DNA from: RGIG6165 sp045545175 | Lineage (GTDB): Bacteria; Bacillota; Clostridia; Oscillospirales; Feifaniaceae | Assembly: GCA_045545175.1 (NCBI GenBank) | Contig: JAZQAK010000057.1 | Coordinates: 1 to 41,634 of the forward strand | Reading direction: 5' to 3' | DNA length: 41,634 nt | In this document: positions 24,672-33,556 of the stretch, in pieces | Layout: each line of letters begins with the position of its first letter | Numbering within the stretch: position 1 is the stretch's first letter | The notes under the pieces: model-generated | The model's input: the letters and a program-made list of their open reading frames with translations, nothing else | What the model was told of the DNA's origin: nothing | Databases searched by the model: none | Position numbers and translations under genes: made by a program

Positions 24672-26474
24672 GTGGATCGCAATCATATCAGAAATTTTTC
24701 AATAATTGCCCATATCGACCACGGCAAGTCAACGCTTGCCGACAGGTTGCTTGAACTCACGGAAAACGTTGCAAAACGTGATATGGAGGAACAGCTTCTC
24801 GACAATATGGATCTCGAAAGAGAGAGGGGCATAACGATAAAGGCACGTGCGGTAAAGCTTGACTATACGGCGCCCGACGGTGAGAAATACGAACTCAATT
24901 TAATAGACACCCCCGGACACGTCGACTTCAACTACGAGGTGTCCAGAAGTCTTGCCGCCTGCGAGGGTGCGATACTTATCGTCGATGCTGCACAGGGCAT
25001 CGAAGCACAGACACTTGCAAACACCTATCTCGCAATTGAGGATAATCTTGAAATTGTCCCCGTAATAAACAAGATAGACTTGCCTGCGGCTGACCCTCAG
25101 CGTGTCATCGGTGAAATCGAGGATATCATCGGTATTCCTGCACAGGATGCACCGCAGATATCTGCAAAAATGGGGCTCAACATACCTGCGGTTTTAGATA
25201 AAATCATATCGGATATTCCCGCACCGCAGGGTGATGAAAACGCACCTTTTAAAGCACTTATATTCGACTCGTACTACGATGCCTACAAGGGTGTTATAGT
25301 ATACGTCCGTGTGTTTGACGGTCAGTTAAGAGCGGGTGATACCATAAAAATGATGGCAACGGGCGCAGAATTTCAGGTTGTCGACGTTGGTTATCTGCGT
25401 GCAAGGCATATGGAATCTGCCGAAAGGCTGTCGGCAGGCGAAGTAGGCTTCATCACGGCAAGTATAAAGAACGTAAGCGATACACGTGTAGGTGACACCG
25501 TGACTAAAACGGACAGGCCGACTGCAGAGGCACTTCCCGGTTACAAGGCCGTTCGTCCGATGGTTTTCTGCGGTATATATCCTGCTGACGGCTCGAAATA
25601 CAACGACCTGCGTGATGCACTCGACAAACTTCTTTTAAATGATGCCGCACTTTCGTTTGAGCCTGAGACCTCTATTGCTCTGGGCTTTGGCTTCCGTTGC
25701 GGATTTTTGGGTCTGCTCCATATGGAAATAATTCAGGAGCGTCTGGAAAGAGAGTTTAATCTCGACCTTATAACGACCGCACCGAGCGTTGTCTATAAAA
25801 TCAAACTTACAAACGGCGAAACGATATTCTGTGACAACCCGACCAACTATCCCTCTGCCGCCAATATCGACGAGGCGTACGAGCCTATTGTAAAGGCGGA
25901 TATCATTACACCCAAAGACTATGTCGGCAGCATAATGGAACTCTGTCAGGAGAGGCGCGGTACCTTCAAGGATATGCAGTATCTTGACCAGACGAGAGTT
26001 ACACTTCACTACGATATGCCTCTTAACGAGATTATTTACGACTTCTTTGATGCGCTCAAATCACGTACCAGAGGATACGCTTCTCTCGACTATGAATTTG
26101 CAGATTATCAGAAGAGTGAACTTGTAAAACTGGATATACTCTTAAACGGTGACATCGTCGATGCACTTTCATTTATAGTACATTCGGAAAAGGCGTATAC
26201 GAGAGGGCGCCGTATTGCCGAAAAACTTAAGGAAAATATCCCAAGACAGCTTTTTGAAATACCGATTCAGGCGGCTGTCGGCGGTAAGATAATCGCACGC
26301 GAAACCGTAAAGGCAATGCGTAAGGACGTGCTTGCAAAATGCTACGGCGGTGACATAACGCGTAAGAAAAAACTGCTTGAAAAACAAAAGGAAGGCAAAA
26401 AACGTATGCGTCAGCTCGGAACGGTCGACGTTCCACAGGAGGCGTTTATGTCGGTACTCAAACTCGATGAGTGA
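24672..26474 (+). CDS. lepA: Elongation factor 4
   Basis: 600 residues, the standard length. It is a translational GTPase that affects back-translocation and 30S biogenesis. G1 AHIDHGKST, G3 DTPGHVDF, G4 NKIDLPAADP; the LepA-specific C-terminal domain ends in VPQEAFMSVLKLDE. It starts with GTG 24672, with AGAGG eight bases before. Its stop overlaps the hemW start by eight bases, an arrangement of lepA and hemW that is common in Firmicutes. Confidence 0.96.
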   Translation: MDRNHIRNFSIIAHIDHGKSTLADRLLELTENVAKRDMEEQLLDNMDLERERGITIKARAVKLDYTAPDGEKYELNLIDTPGHVDFNYEVSRSLAACEGAILIVDAAQGIEAQTLANTYLAIEDNLEIVPVINKIDLPAADPQRVIGEIEDIIGIPAQDAPQISAKMGLNIPAVLDKIISDIPAPQGDENAPFKALIFDSYYDAYKGVIVYVRVFDGQLRAGDTIKMMATGAEFQVVDVGYLRARHMESAERLSAGEVGFITASIKNVSDTRVGDTVTKTDRPTAEALPGYKAVRPMVFCGIYPADGSKYNDLRDALDKLLLNDAALSFEPETSIALGFGFRCGFLGLLHMEIIQERLEREFNLDLITTAPSVVYKIKLTNGETIFCDNPTNYPSAANIDEAYEPIVKADIITPKDYVGSIMELCQERRGTFKDMQYLDQTRVTLHYDMPLNEIIYDFFDALKSRTRGYASLDYEFADYQKSELVKLDILLNGDIVDALSFIVHSEKAYTRGRRIAEKLKENIPRQLFEIPIQAAVGGKIIARETVKAMRKDVLAKCYGGDITRKKKLLEKQKEGKKRMRQLGTVDVPQEAFMSVLKLDE

Positions 26475-27672
26475 TTTCAAAAGAAAAGAAAGCAGGCAGC
26501 CTACGGTATATTTCAGGCCTCCGACAAAGATAAAACCGCTCGGAATTTATATACATATACCGTTCTGTCAGCGAAAATGCAACTACTGCGACTTTTATTC
26601 GGTATGCGACTTAAAACAAAGCGACCGTTATATAGACGCTCTCATAAAGCAATTTGAGGATTATTCGGGCGCGGCAGACAGATACTGCGTCGACACCGTT
26701 TATATCGGCGGCGGTACACCCTCAATTCTCAAAAAGAAGCAGATAAAACGCTTATTTTCGGCTTTAAAAAAGAATTTCAGCATAGCAGAGGATGCAGAGA
26801 TAACCTGTGAGGTAAATCCTGTATCAGCCTCAAAAAAGATGCTTAAAGTCTTAAAAAAGCAGGGCGTAAACAGGCTTAGCATAGGTGTACAGAGTGCGGA
26901 TAACACTCTTTTAAAGAAACTCGGCAGGCTTCACACGTGGGAGGACGCCGTTTCAACCGTTGAAACGGCAAGGAAACTGAAATTTCAGAACATCAGCGTT
27001 GACTGTATGTACGCTTTGCCGGGGCAGAGTAAAGAGATCTTTTTTGACACTCTGGAAAAAATAGTGACTTTGGGGACGGAGCATATATCGCTCTATTCTC
27101 TTAAGGTAGAAAAAAACACACCTTTTTACGAGATAAAAGACTCGCTTGACCTCCCCAATGAAGACAGCGAGATAGATATGTATTTCGGTGCAATAGACTT
27201 TCTCGTCAAGCACGGCTTCCACCAGTATGAAATTTCAAATTTTGCGAAGGCTTCATACGAATGCAGACACAATCTGAAATACTGGAACTGCGAAGAATAT
27301 CTCGGTCTCGGTGCGGCGGCGGCATCCCATTACGGAAACAGCCGTTTCACGTTGGTACGTGATATAAAAACGTACTGTGACTGCGTTCTCGGCGGTACGG
27401 ACGAGGGGCTTATCTGTGAGGAATACGATGCCCCGATTAACGAATGTGTCGGCGACTACGTTATGCTCAAACTTCGTACCAACAGCGGAATAAACGTTAG
27501 CGAGTTTAACACCCGTTTCCGCGGATACGACTTTGAAAAACTTTTCGGTGAAAGGCTTACACCCTTCGTTGAAAAAGGTCTTGTGGAAAAAAACGAAAAC
27601 GTATATCATTTAAACCGTAAAGGTTTTTACGTGTCAAATTATATTTTGTCAACAATTCTTGACTTTGATTAA
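26467..27672 (+). CDS. hemW: HemW-type radical SAM heme chaperone
   Basis: 401 residues. The iron-sulfur motif CxxxCxxC is at Cys34, Cys38 and Cys41 (PFCQRKCNYCDF). Then come VYIGGGTPS, EVNP, GVQS and DCMYALPGQ, and a C-terminal winged-helix-like HemN_C region. HemW, formerly annotated as an oxygen-independent coproporphyrinogen oxidase, binds heme and inserts it into target proteins. ATG 26467 overlaps the lepA stop. A longer frame from 26377 would overlap lepA by about 100 bases and has no ribosome binding site. Confidence 0.9.
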   Translation: MSDFKRKESRQPTVYFRPPTKIKPLGIYIHIPFCQRKCNYCDFYSVCDLKQSDRYIDALIKQFEDYSGAADRYCVDTVYIGGGTPSILKKKQIKRLFSALKKNFSIAEDAEITCEVNPVSASKKMLKVLKKQGVNRLSIGVQSADNTLLKKLGRLHTWEDAVSTVETARKLKFQNISVDCMYALPGQSKEIFFDTLEKIVTLGTEHISLYSLKVEKNTPFYEIKDSLDLPNEDSEIDMYFGAIDFLVKHGFHQYEISNFAKASYECRHNLKYWNCEEYLGLGAAAASHYGNSRFTLVRDIKTYCDCVLGGTDEGLICEEYDAPINECVGDYVMLKLRTNSGINVSEFNTRFRGYDFEKLFGERLTPFVEKGLVEKNENVYHLNRKGFYVSNYILSTILDFD

Positions 27673-27684
27673 GGAGATTTTGAA

Positions 27685-28638
27685 ATGAAAAGATTTTTAA
27701 GTATCATCATCTGTTTTGCAATGTTCTTCTCACTTGCCGCATGTTCAGGCGGTTATAAACTTGACGACAAGCAGATAAAGCAGGACGTTCTGGACTGTGA
27801 ATACATAGACTGGTTCGACTACGAAATGGAAAAATTCGACGTTGTAGAGCGTGTCACAGATAAAGAGGCAGGTACGGAAACCGTAACCTTTACGGCAGAA
27901 CTCAAAAACGACTTTTCGGAAAAGACGGTAAGTATGGACGTCGTATACGTTGATGGTGAAAACGGTACAAAGGTGATTTCCGAAGCCGTTGTAAACGAAG
28001 ATAAGCCGAATTCCTTCAAGCTTACGGCAGATTCTCTCACACAGCAGCGCCGTTTAAGCCTTGCTATCGGTTACGATGCATACACTTCAAGCAACGGCTC
28101 AGCCGTATACACCTATATGTTTATGGAGGCTGATGCAAATAACCCTGCAGGCTACAACAGTTATATAAACGAGGGTGATTACAACGTAATCTCATACGAA
28201 GCCGACCTTGAGAATCTCTCTGCAAAGAGCCAGATGTATTTTGAAAAAACGGGTGAACTTTTCAAGGTTACCGAAACGGTGAATTTCGAGTATTACTTTG
28301 ATACCGCAACGAACACCTGGCAGATAAAATCTGCCGACGTTATCGCATCAACGGTAGAAAAGCTTACAGACAGTTTTGAACTCACTAACACAGCTATGGT
28401 AGACGGTGTCATTTACAACGTAAAACTGACAGGCATCAATCCCGACGGCACTTTCACAGGCACGGCATCCGACGTGGCTATATCGGAAACACCCCTTGCA
28501 GGCACACGCCTCTGCGGTGCAAACGTAGTAGGCAGACCGCAGGGTAAAAATCAGGTATGGTATTTCCTCGTGACCGAAGGCAAACTCTCCTCAATCTTTA
28601 CGGCAACGGGCTCACTTAGTCCCACCGTCGCAGAATAA
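27685..28638 (+). CDS. Lipoprotein of unknown function
   Basis: 317 residues. The signal peptide has lipobox SLAAC (Cys20), so the protein is anchored to the outer face of the membrane. The mature part is rich in beta-type sequence, and no family is recognised. AAGGAG lies eight bases before the ATG, and the gene starts 12 bases after hemW, so it is probably co-transcribed with lepA and hemW. It ends at a perfect terminator. Confidence 0.7.
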   Translation: MKRFLSIIICFAMFFSLAACSGGYKLDDKQIKQDVLDCEYIDWFDYEMEKFDVVERVTDKEAGTETVTFTAELKNDFSEKTVSMDVVYVDGENGTKVISEAVVNEDKPNSFKLTADSLTQQRRLSLAIGYDAYTSSNGSAVYTYMFMEADANNPAGYNSYINEGDYNVISYEADLENLSAKSQMYFEKTGELFKVTETVNFEYYFDTATNTWQIKSADVIASTVEKLTDSFELTNTAMVDGVIYNVKLTGINPDGTFTGTASDVAISETPLAGTRLCGANVVGRPQGKNQVWYFLVTEGKLSSIFTATGSLSPTVAE

Positions 28639-28640
28639 TA

Positions 28641-28676
28641 AAAAATCCGCAATACTTGTGTATTGCGGATTTTTTA
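28641..28676. terminator. Bidirectional terminator between converging operons
   Basis: AAAAATCCGCAATAC / GTATTGCGGATTTTT, a 15-bp perfect stem with loop TTGT. Confidence 0.9.
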
Positions 28677-28683
28677 TTAAGTA

Positions 28684-29208
28684 TTAACTGAAAAGTTCAA
28701 CCAGTTCTCGCATTGCTTCAAGCGGAATAAAGCAATCCTGATTGTCATATGCATATATGCTTTCGCCGGATGCATATCGGATATCAAGTTTCGCACCATA
28801 CATATGCGGAAGTCCACTCACTTTACTGACGTAGCCGTTATGCTGTGCAAAATCATATTTCGATACGATTTTCCAAAGACGCATCATAAATAATGCATCC
28901 GCCGTAAATTCTTTTGGTGCACCACTGCTTTCTCGCCCATACCAGTCAATTTTGCACTTAACGGTTCCGTTTTCCGATTTTGCATCAAGTGTATAAATTC
29001 TTCCGCCAAGTTCGTTTTCTTTCTCCGAAACAACGGCAATAAGCGAAAATTCACACTTAAAACTCACTATTTCTGTTGACGCTATTACCTTTGGTGAATT
29101 CTCACCGCTGTTATACGTTTTAACGCCACCATCAATATTATCAGTATTATGGCCGCACCCACGAAATCCCATTTTCATAACAAGTCGTGACATATTACCA
29201 ACTCTCAT
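28684..29208 (-). CDS. Unrecognised protein at the end of the envelope operon
   Basis: 174 residues, soluble, no signal peptide. The first part is beta-rich (FKCEFSLIAVVSEKEN). The last part reads LDIRYASGESIYAYDNQDC and ends EAMRELVELFS, a compact alpha/beta domain. No family is recognised. ATG 29208 directly follows the stop of the SLH gene with no spacer. ATG 29193 is an alternative start; neither has a strong ribosome binding site, so reinitiation from the gene before is likely. Confidence 0.6.
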   Translation of the reverse strand: MRVGNMSRLVMKMGFRGCGHNTDNIDGGVKTYNSGENSPKVIASTEIVSFKCEFSLIAVVSEKENELGGRIYTLDAKSENGTVKCKIDWYGRESSGAPKEFTADALFMMRLWKIVSKYDFAQHNGYVSKVSGLPHMYGAKLDIRYASGESIYAYDNQDCFIPLEAMRELVELFS

Positions 29209-32200
29209 TTACTTGGCATTGATGAATCGATAAAGGAAAGTAACAACCTGCGCTCTCGTACAGTTTGCATCAGGGCTGAAGGTTGTGGCACTTGTTCCAC
29301 CCGTAATGCCTTTTTCAACCGCCCAAAGAACAGCATCATAATAGTAACTGTCTGCTTTTACATCCGTAAACGGATTATTGCTTTCGGTTGCCTGTGGCTG
29401 ACCTGCAGTTCGCCAAAGGAAAGTAACAACCTGTGCTCTGGTACAGTTATTGTCAGGCGAGAAGGTGCTTACGCTTGTTCCGCCCGTGATTTTGCTTCCG
29501 AGTGCCCATTTAACCGGCTTATAGTAAAAGGCATTTTCCTGTACGTCAACAAAAGGCATAGTAATTGCGGCAGGTTCGGGAGAACCTATCATCCTGTGCA
29601 GGAAAGTAACAACCTGCGCTCTTGTGCAGTTATTGTCAGGCGAGAAGGTATTTGCACTTGTCCCACCTGTTATGCCTTCTTCTGCCGCCCAAAGAACAGC
29701 ATCGTAGTAATACTGTCCCTTGGCAACGTCAACGAAGGGCGACTCTTTGTCGGTATCGTCTTGTGTCGGCGTTTCTTCTGCTTTATCTTCCTCAAGAACA
29801 GGGAACGTGTATGTAATCATAACTGTTGAATCGCTAAGTCTGTTGACGTCGCTTTCCTTCACGGTAAAGCCGTCAAGCGATGCCCTGATACCTTCAGCAA
29901 ACTTTGCGGTATAATCCCAGCCCGAACGGATTGCATCTACGTACATCGTTATCGTGTATTGCTTGCCTGCTTTGAAAGTATCCGTCTTGGCCATATATTC
30001 GCCGTCTTCATACCACGCAATTGCACCCGAATCTTTTTTCGCATCATAATATTGAGGATGGGCAGATTCAGGCTCGACGTCGGGTGTGTTTCCGACTTCG
30101 GGGAAATCAATACCCCATATATAGATATCGGAAACGGTAACTTCAGGGGCATTCGTTACGTATTTAACCGTCATAAGCGTGCCGTCTGTTTCATACTCAG
30201 CCTGTTGACCGTTTACGATTACAACAGGATTGTACTGTGCATTCTGATCTTTTCTGAAGGTATAACCTTCGTCGGCTCTAAGGTAGATAGTAGCACGGTA
30301 TCCCATACCGCTTGCAAAAGGAACGTCCTGTGCAACACCGGCATCGTTTACGTAAAGTCCCCAGCGAATGCCGTTCTTTGTAAATTCATCTCCGCCATTT
30401 GCAAAGCTGACACCTTCGCCACTGATTTTGCCGTAGTATTCGGGGAAATAGCCTGTCTGCGGATCTGAAATATTGATATTAACATAATCTATTCTGACTT
30501 TACCGTCGTCTGCCTCACCGTATGAAAAATCACAGTTGTTACACTTATATATTATGGAGTTGCCGTCAGATTCACCGTCGCCGAAGTAATGCTCTTCATT
30601 AAAAAGAACTTTTTCGCAAACAGAACACTGCAGGAAATGCTTATCATTGTCAAAGTGTAAGAATTCGTCCTCATTATATGAGTGATTACATTCGAGTTCG
30701 TATACCTTTGACATAAGTACCGCGCTGCCCTTGGTAGACGAAAGGTCATATGAACTTACTCTGTCGCCCATAATTGAAAAATTGGGAGTGCCGGAGAATA
30801 TATGGGTTCTGTCAAGATTGACGGTTACCTTTGCCTGATACTTTCCTGCAACCATCATTGTATGCTCGTCACAAGGCTCGTCGTTGTGATACCATTCGAC
30901 TGAAATATTTTTTACACCTTCCGCATCACACGAAAGAACATCGGGTGAAAGTGTCATACCGTAGGCATTTGTACCATTGATATTAAGATTTTTTATCTCT
31001 TTTCTCGTACTTGTCCCCGACATAAAGCTTCTTCTGTCGGCATTTGACATATGGTGTGTTACAACAACCGTAGCAGAACCGTCATTTCCCGTGGCGTTGA
31101 GTTTTGTCCATTCGCTGACAGGTAAGATTTCACCGTTAAGTTCTACCGTATTTCTCTGCGGATCAAGCATATCGGAAGTAAGTCTTACACTTCCGGGGTC
31201 TGATGCAGGATGGAACTTATAGCCGTATCTTTGTTCGTGTCCTATAACGTAGGGATACCAATAACCCGTCAGTGTAACGTTTATGGTTGGAACAGTCAAA
31301 ACACGAAGATGGTTTGTACTGAAGGTTCCGCCTTTAACTGTTACATTGGCATTTTTTGTGGCTCCGAGAACATCAGCATTTCCTTTGCCGTGGAATGTAC
31401 CGCCGTTGATTGTGGTAAAGCCGCCTAAAAGCCTTAAGCACGCCGAACGCGAAAACTCTACGTCAACATCGTTATCATTCTCTTTGACATATGTTTCGAG
31501 TTTTGAAAAGCCTCTGCCGAGAAACGTACCGTCGTTCACCAAAAGACTTCCGTCTTTTACCGTGATGCAGTCGCCGTTTACTTGTTGCCATGCATATCCG
31601 TCAAACCTTGCGCCGATTGCCAAGCCAAGAACTCCGAACTGTATAGCATAGCCAAGCATATGTCTTAAATCGTAGACGTCTCTGCCGTTATATATCCAAT
31701 GTTTTTTCGAACGACCTGCTTCAAGCGTACCTCCGTTGATTGTTACGGCACCGCCGTCAATTTCAAGCACGTTTCTGTATTTTACATCACTGTTGAAATA
31801 TCTCGGATATCCACTATCATCATGGGGATGGTCAATTTTTGCGTAGCAGAAAAGTTTACCCGAATTATCGCCGCTTGTATCTTTGACGATAAGAGATGCC
31901 CCACCCGGCACTCTTATCATAGTGGTTTCCATACCTGTTTCTGCATTGAGTTCAACGGATTTTCCGTTTAAATTCAACGTTTTTTGACCGCTGCCGAGAG
32001 TAACCCAATAATCACCCACGTCACTTACCTGACAGGTATAAATAATGTCACCGGTTACAATGATATTTTTATCTCCGTTACTTTCAAGAATCTGCTTGAA
32101 AGCCTCTGCCGTATTTACTTCCACGTATTCTGACTCTGCGAAAGCAGGCATAATTCCCATACAGGAAAACAAAATTGCAAAAGTAAGCAAAATGCTTATC

Positions 32201-32211
32201 AATCTCTTCAT
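29209..32211 (-). CDS. Large SLH-domain surface protein with beta-helix-like region
   Basis: 1000 residues. A signal peptide ends near PAFAES (about residue 25). Residues about 30-330 contain repeated short beta turns with VTINGG and LTVK-type rungs (LEIDGGAVTINGGTLEAG, ITVKDGSLLVNDGTFLGRG), as in right-handed beta helices. A Cys-rich segment lies around 510-560 (CSVC, CNNC). Three SLH domains at about 824-1000 (PFVDV, GGTSANTFSPDNNCTRAQV) should bind the pyruvylated wall polymer. Probable surface-exposed protein; the ligand is unknown. The upstream gene overlaps its ATG by four bases. Confidence 0.8.
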   Translation of the reverse strand: MKRLISILLTFAILFSCMGIMPAFAESEYVEVNTAEAFKQILESNGDKNIIVTGDIIYTCQVSDVGDYWVTLGSGQKTLNLNGKSVELNAETGMETTMIRVPGGASLIVKDTSGDNSGKLFCYAKIDHPHDDSGYPRYFNSDVKYRNVLEIDGGAVTINGGTLEAGRSKKHWIYNGRDVYDLRHMLGYAIQFGVLGLAIGARFDGYAWQQVNGDCITVKDGSLLVNDGTFLGRGFSKLETYVKENDNDVDVEFSRSACLRLLGGFTTINGGTFHGKGNADVLGATKNANVTVKGGTFSTNHLRVLTVPTINVTLTGYWYPYVIGHEQRYGYKFHPASDPGSVRLTSDMLDPQRNTVELNGEILPVSEWTKLNATGNDGSATVVVTHHMSNADRRSFMSGTSTRKEIKNLNINGTNAYGMTLSPDVLSCDAEGVKNISVEWYHNDEPCDEHTMMVAGKYQAKVTVNLDRTHIFSGTPNFSIMGDRVSSYDLSSTKGSAVLMSKVYELECNHSYNEDEFLHFDNDKHFLQCSVCEKVLFNEEHYFGDGESDGNSIIYKCNNCDFSYGEADDGKVRIDYVNINISDPQTGYFPEYYGKISGEGVSFANGGDEFTKNGIRWGLYVNDAGVAQDVPFASGMGYRATIYLRADEGYTFRKDQNAQYNPVVIVNGQQAEYETDGTLMTVKYVTNAPEVTVSDIYIWGIDFPEVGNTPDVEPESAHPQYYDAKKDSGAIAWYEDGEYMAKTDTFKAGKQYTITMYVDAIRSGWDYTAKFAEGIRASLDGFTVKESDVNRLSDSTVMITYTFPVLEEDKAEETPTQDDTDKESPFVDVAKGQYYYDAVLWAAEEGITGGTSANTFSPDNNCTRAQVVTFLHRMIGSPEPAAITMPFVDVQENAFYYKPVKWALGSKITGGTSVSTFSPDNNCTRAQVVTFLWRTAGQPQATESNNPFTDVKADSYYYDAVLWAVEKGITGGTSATTFSPDANCTRAQVVTFLYRFINAK
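29235..29660 (-). repeat. Three near-identical SLH repeat segments
   Basis: The nucleotide block beginning GGAAAGTAACAACCTG recurs at about 29235, 29417 and 29602, spaced about 183 bases. Each encodes the CTRAQVVTFL part of one SLH domain. The DNA identity is high enough to suggest recent duplication or gene conversion. Confidence 0.75.
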
Positions 32212-32477
32212 AATAACACTTCTCCTTGTTTTTTATATTTTACGGTAGTTTTGAAGTTGTCCTCTATAAGCAACACGTCATCTTCAATAGTGTATTTGAA
32301 CGTGCTTGCCATAAAATCCCCGTTAAAATGGATTGTTACGCTTTCAATATTATCGGTATAGGCAAATTCTTTTTTGCCTTCTCCGAAGGAATAAAAGCCC
32401 TCTCCGTCAGGTAAAAAATTATAAGCACAAAAGGACAACTGAACACTTTCCCAACGTCCGACAAGTCTGTTATCCAT
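32208..32477 (-). CDS. Small beta-rich protein, lipocalin-like
   Basis: 89 residues. It opens NRLVGRWESVQLS and then alternates beta strands (IESVTIHFNGDF, FKYTIEDDVLLIED). This pattern, with the early G-x-W motif, resembles small lipocalin-like proteins. No signal peptide. ATG 32477 is preferred, two bases after the stop of the preceding gene. Its own stop overlaps the SLH gene start by four bases (ATGA). The function is unknown; its position implies a role in the same envelope system. Confidence 0.6.
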   Translation of the reverse strand: MDNRLVGRWESVQLSFCAYNFLPDGEGFYSFGEGKKEFAYTDNIESVTIHFNGDFMASTFKYTIEDDVLLIEDNFKTTVKYKKQGEVLL

Positions 32478-32479
32478 AT

Positions 32480-33079
32480 CTACGCCCACGGGTCAGCTTC
32501 TTTTGAAAGTCTGATTTCGGAAAGACATTGAATATCGTTCAAAAACCATTGACCTGTCGAAGGTTTCTGACGAAGTTTGACTGAACGCATATTGTCAGCA
32601 CCGCTGCTTTTAACCCAAAGGGTTGCCCAGTTTTCGTTGTCAAAGGAATACGGATTTTCAAACACCTCAATAGTGAAAGGTGCCGAGGGCGTATATCCGT
32701 TTTCAGGCGATGCCCCTTCAAAATACGAAAACGGTATATAGTATTTATCACAAAGTCTTTCTTTAATGAATTGCTTTTCATAAGGACTTAGGCTTTCGGG
32801 TCCTTTCAGAAAATCAAGCATTTCAAACGTGGCATCATTACCGTTTTTAAATTGACACAACGCAATCAGAGTAAGTGCAACCGTTTTAAAGGGTGTATCC
32901 ATAGAACTTTCAGGAAATGCCTGAAGTTCAGCAAGATTTTTCGGAAATGATGCAAATGTGAATTTCTCGCTGCGGTTTTTACCTTTTCCGACAGCATTTA
33001 CCGCACTCGTCACGGCTTTAGTTGCCTCTCTCCGAATGGCGTTTTCCGCCATGGATTTCAAAGAATCAAAAAATCCCAT
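32480..33079 (-). CDS. Conserved protein resembling DUF6935
   Basis: 199 residues. An amphipathic N-terminus (MGFFDSLKSMAENAIRREA) is followed by a Lys-rich linker. The conserved-looking block FTFASFPKNLAELQAFPESS and then DTPFKTVALTLIALC I associate from memory with the DUF6935 family of gut Firmicutes. The C-terminus carries VRLRQKPS-type strands (KLRQKPSTGQWFLND). No catalytic residues are evident. ATG 33079 lies eight bases after AAGGAG. It belongs to the tightly spaced minus-strand operon. Confidence 0.6.
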   Translation of the reverse strand: MGFFDSLKSMAENAIRREATKAVTSAVNAVGKGKNRSEKFTFASFPKNLAELQAFPESSMDTPFKTVALTLIALCQFKNGNDATFEMLDFLKGPESLSPYEKQFIKERLCDKYYIPFSYFEGASPENGYTPSAPFTIEVFENPYSFDNENWATLWVKSSGADNMRSVKLRQKPSTGQWFLNDIQCLSEIRLSKEADPWA

Positions 33080-33084
33080 AACTC

Positions 33085-33540
33085 TCACTCCTTTTCGTAA
33101 CGTATTGTCATAAAGGTAAACAATCCGTTTTCATCAATAGCCTTTGCCCAAGTATCCGTAGCCTCACCAAATGCTTCACCTTCAATACCGGAATCAAACC
33201 ACAACTCTCCGTTTCTTTCTTCCCAAGCAGAACATCTCATGCAAATCATACCGGGGCGAAGTTCTTTTTCTCTTCCGCTTTCCAATTCAGCAAGATAACT
33301 TTCATATTCTTCTTTTGGAATAGGAATAAGCATCAAGAGTTTTCCGTTATCGCAAATCTCAATCAACGAACTTGTAATTTGCTTTCTTTCACGCATTTCA
33401 TCGGCAACTGCATCTTCATCTGTTTCGTCAATATAAGGCATCGGAGAATTGATATATTCCTCTGCATTCATATACGTAAGGTTGCCCGATTCATTTATTA
33501 TGCCGATAGAATGAAATCGCCATTTACCAATATAGTTCAT
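33085..33540 (-). CDS. Small protein with N-terminal GKW motif, lipocalin-like
   Basis: 151 residues. It begins MNYIGKWRFHSIGI, followed by an acidic middle (DETDEDAVADEMRERKQ) and beta strands including LLMLIPIPKEEY and FTFMTIRYEKE. The G-x-W opening recalls the other small protein at 32208 and lipocalin-like folds. There is no signal peptide and no named family. ATG 33540 follows GGAGGTGG and is preferred over the longer frame from 33585. It lies six bases before the next gene. Confidence 0.6.
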   Translation of the reverse strand: MNYIGKWRFHSIGIINESGNLTYMNAEEYINSPMPYIDETDEDAVADEMRERKQITSSLIEICDNGKLLMLIPIPKEEYESYLAELESGREKELRPGMICMRCSAWEERNGELWFDSGIEGEAFGEATDTWAKAIDENGLFTFMTIRYEKE

Positions 33541-33556
33541 ACCGCCACCTCCGATA

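Noticed and set aside
26377..26466. N-terminal extension of HemW
   Set aside because: It overlaps lepA coding sequence and gives a basic, non-conserved leader; ATG 26467 fits the family start.
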